A model generated the notes under the pieces. It was given only the letters and a program-made list of their open reading frames with translations. It searched no databases and was not told the origin of the DNA. A stretch of DNA of 64,000 bases, from NCBI GenBank assembly GCA_019321725.1, contig CM033108.1, forward strand, positions 11,798,060 to 11,862,059, read 5' to 3'. The position numbers and the translations under genes were made by a program. Origin of the DNA: Paulownia fortunei (lineage: Eukaryota > Streptophyta > Magnoliopsida > Lamiales > Paulowniaceae). Numbering within the stretch: the first letter of the stretch is position 1; each line of letters begins with the position of its first letter. This document shows, piece by piece, positions 56,983 through 64,000 of the stretch.

Positions 56983-58049
56983 CTTTATCCCCTTCTACTA
57001 TTATTGTATCACTTTATCCCCTATACTCTCATTGTCATTATTTTTAATAAAATTACTTTTAGAATATTTAAAATTACTAGACTTTTATTTATATTTTAAT
57101 AATTTTTTAACTTGATTAATTAATATTTAATAATAAATTCATTTAAAACTTTATTGTAATTCAAATTTAATGGCTAATTTTTTAATTTAAGATATTTTTT
57201 TATAAACTACTATATAGTAGGATATTTTATGTGTATTTTACTTATAAGTTTCTTATTCGTCATGAATCTAAAAAATGTGTAATATATTTTAAATAATACT
57301 ATATTAAACACGTTAAATATTAGTAAGAAATTTCTCATTATAATGATATTATTGTAATTTAATAGAAACTATGTTAAAATAAAAAAATAGTCATTTAGTG
57401 TTTAATTTATTATTATTAACTAAATTATAAACAATCTTATTATCATGATTTAATAAAAATAATTTTAAATTCAAAAAAAATCATATTGGTATTTAAAAAA
57501 AAATCTCTATAATGATTATTTTTTAATTTAATTTTTTTATTAAATTATGATTATTCAATAAAAATTAGAAAATTACTAATATTTCAAATATTTAATAAAA
57601 TATTATTTAGAAATATATTACATAATTTTTAGATTTATGATGAATAAGAAATTTACAAGTATAAATGTATTAGCTAATAGAAAATATTTTACTATATAGT
57701 AATTTAATAAGAGCTATACAAAATTAAATAAATAGCCACTAAATTTTAAATACGATAAAGTTTTATATAAATTTAATATTAAGTGCTAATTAATTAAGTT
57801 GAAAAAATTATTAGAATATAAATACAAGTTTATTAATTTTAAGATATTTTTAAAGCAATTTTACTAAAAATAATGGTGAGGACAATTAAGTTATTTTTAA
57901 TAGTATATAAGGTTAAAGTGATACAATAAAAGTATAAAAGGGTAAAATGATACTAATTGAAAGTATAAGATAGTAAAGTGATACAACTAAGAGTAAAAAG
58001 TGGTAAAGTAATATTCAATGAGAGTAAATGAGGTAAAGTGAGATTAACC

Positions 58050-58990
58050 TTTTTTAATAGGCAAGAAATTTTGCTACATTCAATGGAAGGCTTTTCTTTC
58101 AAGATGCATGGTCATGCATTTGGGTTGGTCACTCATGGATGAACTTCATCCATTTTCCGAAAGAATTATAATGATATATATATATATATATATTTAAAAA
58201 GTTCAATTCTTAGGAGAAACTAACTCTAGCTTACGTGGAGAATAAACATATTAGCATAGTTGTACACTGGTATTAATTGAAGCCTTACAAACACATTTTT
58301 TCATCAAGTTGGACCTACACCAAGTGTATTGGATGACGTTATTAATATACACTTGGCGTATAATTATGTTATTAAAACAGGAGATAAAACACCATTCGTA
58401 ATAGAGGATCCGAACTATTTTTTCATAGCATACAAAATGTTGCATTTCATCACCTGATTTCAATGAGGCTTCCTTCAAGGGGCGATCATCTTGTGGTTTA
58501 TGGTTGCTTTTATTAAATTTAAATTAAATTATCATGTGCGATTTTGTTAAAAATTATTTTTAAGTTGTGGTTTTATTATGTAAAATGAATGGTGCAGTTT
58601 TGAGTGGTTTTGAAAGGTTTCAACCAATAAAGTAAAAATAGAAAAAAAGCAATACAATTTATAAATTAATTAATTAATTAACTTCCCAATACTACAACAC
58701 CTAAAATTAATCCTAACCATAAGTAACTAAACTAAATTTATAAATTAAGGGGTGTGTGATTCTAATTTAAGGTTTTTTAATCACAATTTATGTAAGAAAT
58801 CAACCACAATAGTATGATGCAATATGGTTAGAGCGATTTTTAAAATTTTATGATCAATTTTACTTCCATAAAATTATTAGTATAAGAGCACACACCCCTT
58901 ATATTGCTTATATATCTAATAAATATATACTTTTTATCATTGTAGTGCATTACAAGTTAATTATATTGTTGTTCCAGAACATTTGTACAA
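58050..58990. other. No recognisable gene
   Basis: AT-rich DNA with a short (TA)n run at about 58175-58192. No protein-like frame is recognised on either strand. Confidence 0.4.
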
Positions 58991-59113
58991 ACATTCTGAT
59001 TTAATCTGTTAGAAATTGGATTAGGTTTAGGACATTCTGATTTAATCTGTTAGAAATTGGATTAGGTTTAGGACATTCTGATTTAATCTGTTAGAAATTG
59101 GATTAGGTTTAGG
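58991..59113 (+). repeat. Three perfect 41-bp tandem repeats
   Basis: Units start at 58991, 59032 and 59073, each ACATTCTGATTTAATC followed by TGTTAGAAATTGGATTAGG. The second half is the likely start of the copia LTR below, so the unit straddles the LTR boundary. Confidence 0.92.
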
Positions 59114-59558
59114 ACCCTTAATCCAATTGGCATTCATATTTGAATTAAGATATTATCTCCATAATTTTGGGTGGAATTAAGTTTCCTAGTTGGACTATAA
59201 TTCTTCCTTGTGTAAAAATATATATCTATTATATATATCAAGTCCCTATCCAAAAAAAAAACATGTGAGTAAATCAGATTCTCCCAAGAAAGACTCTCTC
59301 TATATCTATCTCTCTCCTAAAAATTTTCTCTCTACGTCTTTCTTGGAGGATTACCGTAAACTCTTAAGAATTTGAGGTATGTAATTGAGTGGGTAGATCT
59401 AGTCATTATCCACTACCAACGAGAAATACATGTTTGTGGTTGATTCGAGTATGGAGCCTTAAAGATATACTCGTGGTTCAATTCAAATGGGCTTATAGAT
59501 GAGTTTGATCCGGGATATGTAGATCAATAATCTGCTAAGTATAAGTATATCTGATCCA

Positions 59559-59598
<40 letters not shown>

Positions 59599-59633
59599 GA
59601 ATATTGATTCATATTATTATTTATTTATTGATA
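59089..59633 (+). mobile_element. 5' LTR of a second copia element
   Basis: It starts TGTTAGAAATTGG and is followed at 59635 by a tRNA-iMet primer site. It contains AATCCAATTGG and a long (TA)n run at 59560-59590. The right end is worn (ATTGATAG instead of ...CA), and no partner LTR is in the window, so its length (~545 bp) is estimated. The start could also be at 59007 or 59048 if the tandem copies belong to it. Confidence 0.6.
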
Positions 59634-59634
59634 G

Positions 59635-59648
59635 TGGTATCAGAGCCC
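59635..59648 (+). other. Copia primer binding site, tRNA-iMet type
   Basis: TGGTATCAGAGCCC matches the usual copia primer site complementary to initiator tRNA-Met. Confidence 0.85.
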
Positions 59649-62269
59649 ATATTGGCTCGTTCTCTCCATTTCGTTTGATTGAATTTTCAATGTTTATAAT
59701 ATGGTTTTTTAGAAGCAATAAATTTTATCATGAGTTTTTTTTACTATACATAGATCTTAATGTATAGATTATGTGGTCAAATTTTGGTGATAAACGGATA
59801 AGCAATTTGAGAGAAAAATATATTTTAATTTGAGACCCATTTACTTTTGACTCAAAAAATCAAAACAACTTAAAATGAATGAATTACGAATTTTTAAAGT
59901 ATTGGCTGAGCATTGGATTTCACCAGAAAAAGCCACTAGCGCTGGAGAAGGCATCGAGTGTTGATGTGGCAGACGATGAGTTGGTGGCTAGCTGGTACAT
60001 GGGTGGCATCAACCAGGCATATGTTGGGGTGCCACGTCGATAAGGGCGCATTTGGCATCAACCTTTACCACTAAAGAAAATTCTTATATGGCTTGCATCA
60101 ACATGAATTTGAACATTGGTTGAAGATTGTTGCATGATAGTAATCCGCCGCTAGATCATTGTACTTCTTCTTAATTAAGGGCCTATACTTAGATAACAGT
60201 TCTGGTGCTATTTTTCTAAGAGTTTTTTACATGAATTAATATTATTTTTTGCCCTTTATAAAATATGATTTAGGATTTATTAGATTAATTCTAATAGAAA
60301 TAAATTAAAATATTTTTTGTGCTTTAAAGTGCATGAAAAATACTTTTGCGCATTAGGGTGCATACAAAATTATTTTTTTACATTATAATTCATGCAAAAA
60401 TATTTACATGGGTCAAAACATTTCATACCAAAATATTTTATGCACATTAAGGTACGTGCAAAAATATTTTGGCCCATATGGTGCATGCAAAAAAATATTT
60501 TTTGCACATTAAAATGCATGCAAAATTATTTCTTATGTGATGTAAATGTTCTATATGAGTTTCATGCTTTATTAATTATATCTTTTTATATAATTATTTT
60601 GTGATGTAATTTAAATTGAGTTGATGCGATATGAATTATCATATATTGTGAATGTATGGACATTGACATTTTGGTGCTCATGTAAATTGAGTGTTTATTA
60701 CTTTATATTATTACATATTTTTGTGAGAGAATTTATGGCGGTGGTGGTAATTCTATGTTCCTATTTTTTATTTTTGAGTAGATTGATGTAGTAAGTCTTG
60801 AATCAATATTTTTTTTAATATTTTCAATTCCTGAGCTATTTTTTGGGAGGCCATGTAACATCAATTTTACACGAATATTTTAAGTTTTAATACCATGTGC
60901 CAAAATTATCTAAACATGATGCAAGAAATGTTAATGTGGCCTATATAGGGCTAAACTTTATTATTTATATTGCATTGTTACATGCATGATATATGTAGAT
61001 AAATTATTATTTTATTTATGATCAATAATTTTTTTATTATGTCTTTAACTAAGTGGGAGATGATTATAGCGTGAGTTGCGAAATTTTCGAATTCGTTGAG
61101 TATAAAGGAATAATAAAGTATTTACTTTGATCTAGAATAAAATATTAAACCACTAGCTTTTTTTTTTTTGCACAATTAGTTTAGTATTAGACCAACTCAC
61201 CAACTTTATGTTTAAGCCAATTGAGCAGGAAAATGTGATAAATTATCTAATATTGTCGTGACTTAGATATAGACGATATGCTAGTGGACTAAAAATAACA
61301 TTTGCACTTTAATTTAATTAAGCCGCAAGCATAAGATTTTAAGTTGCCCAATATTGTAGCGATTTAGACGCTGGAAATATACGAATGGATCAAGAATAAA
61401 GTTTGAGCTTTAAATTATTTAAGCTACAAATATGAGAATTTAATCAAAGAGTTTGAGCTCTGTTTTGTGATATGAGCTCACTCATAAGTAAAAGGTTATA
61501 ATTTTCCATAAGTTGTTGTTTGAGCTAACTTAACAACTTTTCTAGTTTGTGTTCTCATTGACTAGATTAAATATTCAATAAAATCACCTAACTTGAGGCT
61601 AATTGTTGAGAGTCTGAATATGTATAAATAGTTTTACTTGTCACTCATTTCGACCAACATAAACTAATTATGGTAAATATTAGAACAAGTAAAGTATAGC
61701 TTGACAAGAGCAAAAGTTTAAACTAGAACCATAAATTGATCCGTGACAAGATGTGTCCACCTTACTAATAGAGGCAACTAAGCACCAACAAATGTAAAGG
61801 GCAATAATGAGATTGGTCACTTTGCTTGCAATTGTACTGAGATGTAGTTTGACTACTTAAAACTCTCTTATTTTCTAATGTTCTCAATTCTCTCCTTCGA
61901 TGGATAGTAGAAGTTGGTAAAACATAGCATAAGAATGGAGATTGAGCAGACTATTATCGAGTGTTTTGTAGTTATGTTTGTTCAAATGGCACATAAGATG
62001 AGGCATTATGAGCGTGAAGTGCCACCTCAAGCTCAGCAAAAGACATAAGCTATTCCTTTGGAGATGTGCAAAAGGCACTAGATTCGATAGAGTCCAATTT
62101 GAACTTGATTCACTTGTAAGACATTAGTTAAATAATTTCATTTGTCTATCTTTCATGTGAGAGATAATATTTCATGCGATTGGCTTAAGATAGTATTTCT
62201 TGTACTTTTTCCATGGATATTTTTGTTTTTTGGCATACGAGGTTAGGACAATGACCGTGTTAGCTGGAG
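59649..62269. other. Copia leader/gag region, no readable gene
   Basis: No gag domain could be read. It contains degenerate repeats (60300-60530) and a purine-rich AAGTGGGAGATG at about 61051, which resembles a copia polypurine tract but has no matching LTR after it. Another insertion or a deleted copy may lie within. Confidence 0.4.
60300..60530 (+). repeat. Degenerate tandem repeats with GCATGCAAAAATATTTT core
   Basis: About six related units of roughly 35-40 bases, each with GCATGCAAAA/ACATTCATGC-like starts followed by ATATTTT and a CACATTA/CATTAGG linker. Confidence 0.65.
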
Positions 62270-64000
62270 AAGGCTTTATTGGCCTGCTCACTGAGGTCAA
62301 CCTCCATCTGCATAATTTGTTCTAGCAGAAAAGCTTGTTGAAAGAAAGAAAGAGTGTTACTTATCCTCTAGAGCTAGTTCACAAAGATGTGTGCAGATTT
62401 ATGAGTGTGAGGTACTAAATACTGCATTTTATTTTTCTTTTTTTTTAGTGCATTCCCAATCTCATTAGTCAGGAGTGCCAATTTGATTAAAGCAATTCTT
62501 GAAAGAGGTAGAGAACAATAGGGAGTATGTACATTAAGGTTTATTGTACTAAAAGAAAGCGAGAATAACATATCTAATTAGTTTGGACATGTGTGAAGAA
62601 AATGGAGTTACAATTTGAAGGATGATACTAAATATTTCAGAACTAAATGAGCTTGCGAAGAGGGATGAACCAAACACTACAAAATTACTAGACTTATGAT
62701 GGCATAAATTGATATGTATCTCATTGGGATGATTCAATCTTGATTGCAGCCTACATAATAAAAAATGTGCCTCTAAGTGAATTCTCTAACCTTCTATGAG
62801 CTGTAATGTGGGAGGAAGCCCAAATTAGTGGGATTAAGCCTATTTAAGTTTAAGAAGTTGTGTTCTTAAAAGTGATGAACACCTTAATGGAGAAATGACA
62901 GAAATTGTGTCGCACTATGTAGATTTCTTTAATGAGGATTTACGAGCACATGAGAAGTTAAATGTAATCTTGAAAAATATGTGTTGCAAGATTCTTGAGG
63001 AGATGCTCATTTTTCTAGTGAGGATGATGTATTTTAAACTCATCCAACAATTATTGGGATAGTGGGAGTGACCTTGAGTCAGATGGAGTGTCTCACTTGA
63101 TAAGGACTCTCAAATTCCACAAGTAAGAAGGAGTGAACATAAGTTGTTCCCTATCATCTATATGAGATTGAGTGGGCATCCTTCATGACTACTTTTGTGG
63201 ATGTTGATGAGTCAACTTAGACTTTTGACTTCTCTTGATGCTTTTAAGGAAATAGTTGCTATGAAGGAAAAGATGAACCTAATAACTAAGAACAAGTCTA
63301 AGAGCTGGTCGATCTTCCATGTAGGTGTAAGACCATTAGAAACATATGGTTTCTAGAGGCCAAATGCAAAGTAGATGGGTTGATTGACATGTGTATATCT
63401 CGATCAAATGTGAAATGTTTATGCCTAATAGAAGAGCATAAAGTTTTTGATAAGTTCTCCCTAAGTGGTGAGATGGCCTCAATTCGACAATATGCTATCA
63501 ATTATTATCACTTTTGTCTAGGTTTGTCCTAGATGATTGAACTTGACATATATGAATGCGAAGTGGATGAGGAGATTTATGTGGATCGCCCAATGAATTC
63601 ATGAAGTAGGATAAGAGCATAAAGATTGTTGATCGAAAATCTCCATTTATAACTTGAATTATGGTTAAAATAGTGATGCTATTGATTTCATTAAACTATC
63701 ACTCTGATGGGCTTATGATGGTCGAGTACAATCACTAAATATATGTCAAAATAAAAAAAATTAGTTCTCTCTATATATGGGCAATAATATGATGGCTAGA
63801 AGGGAAATGGAGATGTTGCCACTTAGTAGTGGTTGTCCTTTACATTTGGAATGGACATAGGGAAAGTGGTGCATACTTTGTGTTATGATATCGAGATTTT
63901 GTATGCATTGTGCTAATCCTATTAACACTTCATGGTAAAAAATTATGTTCTTAGTTAAAAAAATTCCTTAAGATGGAAGAAGAAAATAAATACTAGTTAG
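62270..64000 (+). pseudogene. Degenerate copia pol (integrase and RT), continuing past window end
   Basis: Plus-strand fragments in shifting frames. YPLELVHKDVCRFMSV (about 62358-62405) fits the copia integrase start with its first Asp. AYIIKNVPLSEFSN (about 62752-62793) fits the integrase tail block (family AYLLNRVPSK). In the RT, ELVDLPCRCKTIRN and KVDGLIDM (63305-63390) begin the domain, and ECEVDEEIYVDRPMNS (63560-63603) corresponds to the block ending E-E-I-Y-M-x-Q-P. GLMMVEY...IYVKIKK near 63710-63755 is followed by GNNMMARREMEM. The catalytic YVDD segment between the last two is lost. Stops and frameshifts are frequent, so this is an old relic. Confidence 0.8.

Larger units (their letters stand above)
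53972..58049. mobile_element. Long foldback (hairpin) element interrupted by solo T LTR
   Basis: Left end GGGTTAATTTTATTTTACC; right end GTGAGATTAACC, whose complement is GGTTAATCTCAC. Without the T5 insertion it is about 1.17 kb, and almost all of it is inverted. The left arm (53972-54079 and 56988-57400) repeats in reverse complement in the right arm (57480-58049). For example, TATCACTTTA is matched by TAAAGTGATA, and TTATTTATATTTTAATAATT at 57079 by the complement of AATTATTAGAATATAAATAC near 57805. TTTTTATTA and TTTTTAATA flank it, a possible 9-bp duplication with one change, which would fit a Mutator-like miniature element. No coding sequence is present. Confidence 0.75.

Noticed and set aside
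58170..58195. (TA)n runs here, at 43156 and at 59560 as regulatory sites
   Set aside because: Simple microsatellites, common in AT-rich plant DNA.
61050..61062. AAGTGGGAGATG as a polypurine tract marking the end of a short copia element
   Set aside because: The following sequence does not match the LTR start at 59089, and copia pol relics continue further right.

Overview
The window is repeat-rich nuclear DNA from a flowering plant, most likely a eudicot; I cannot name the species. The evidence is the set of plant retrotransposon families present (Athila/Tat-like and Tekay-like Ty3/gypsy, Ty1/copia with a tRNA-iMet primer site), a plant Helitron with intact termini, an intron-containing fragment of a plant receptor-like cytoplasmic kinase, and a copy of the plant cytokinin-activating gene LOG. 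Nearly all coding sequence is broken by stops and frameshifts. Many of the stops look like C-to-T changes (Gln to TAA/TAG, Trp to TGA/TAG), as expected of old methylated transposons. I see no intact host gene.

Layout. 1-304: end of a ~2.9-kb long terminal repeat (family T). 305-5528: 3' part of an Athila/Tat-like element, with the integrase tail, an unrecognised coding-like stretch, an intronless LOG-like copy (1584-2132), the purine tract and the 3' LTR. 6345-10881: decayed Tekay-like gypsy pol split by a ~2.2-kb LTR-like insertion (7818-10012) and cut by a second T LTR that runs into a 100-base assembly gap (11621-11720). 11721-21712: relics of several non-autonomous or truncated elements, including Tat-type gag on both strands.

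21713-38738 is one nested unit: an Athila-like element with a perfect 5-bp target duplication (GCTAC), gag and protease relics but no RT/integrase. Three later insertions sit inside it: a solo copia LTR (25889-28115, duplication CATTC), a 5.5-kb Helitron (28513-34057, A/T insertion, TC and CTAG ends) and a solo T LTR (34477-37395) inside its 3' LTR.

39219-42099 is another solo T LTR. 42605-43327 holds three kinase exons of an RBK-type receptor-like kinase, cut on the upstream side by a copia element (43328-52892, minus strand) that carries two LTRs, a primer site, a purine tract and a degenerate gag-pol. 53972-58049 is a long foldback element that also took a solo T LTR (54080-56982, duplication CTTTA). 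59089 to the end is another decayed copia element on the plus strand, leaving the window within its reverse transcriptase.

Five T LTR copies lie in the same orientation. Three are complete, each with a TG...CA structure and 5-bp flanking duplications, but none has internal sequence in the window. The main points of interest are this solo-LTR family, the LOG copy embedded in a retroelement, the foldback element and the readable nesting order.
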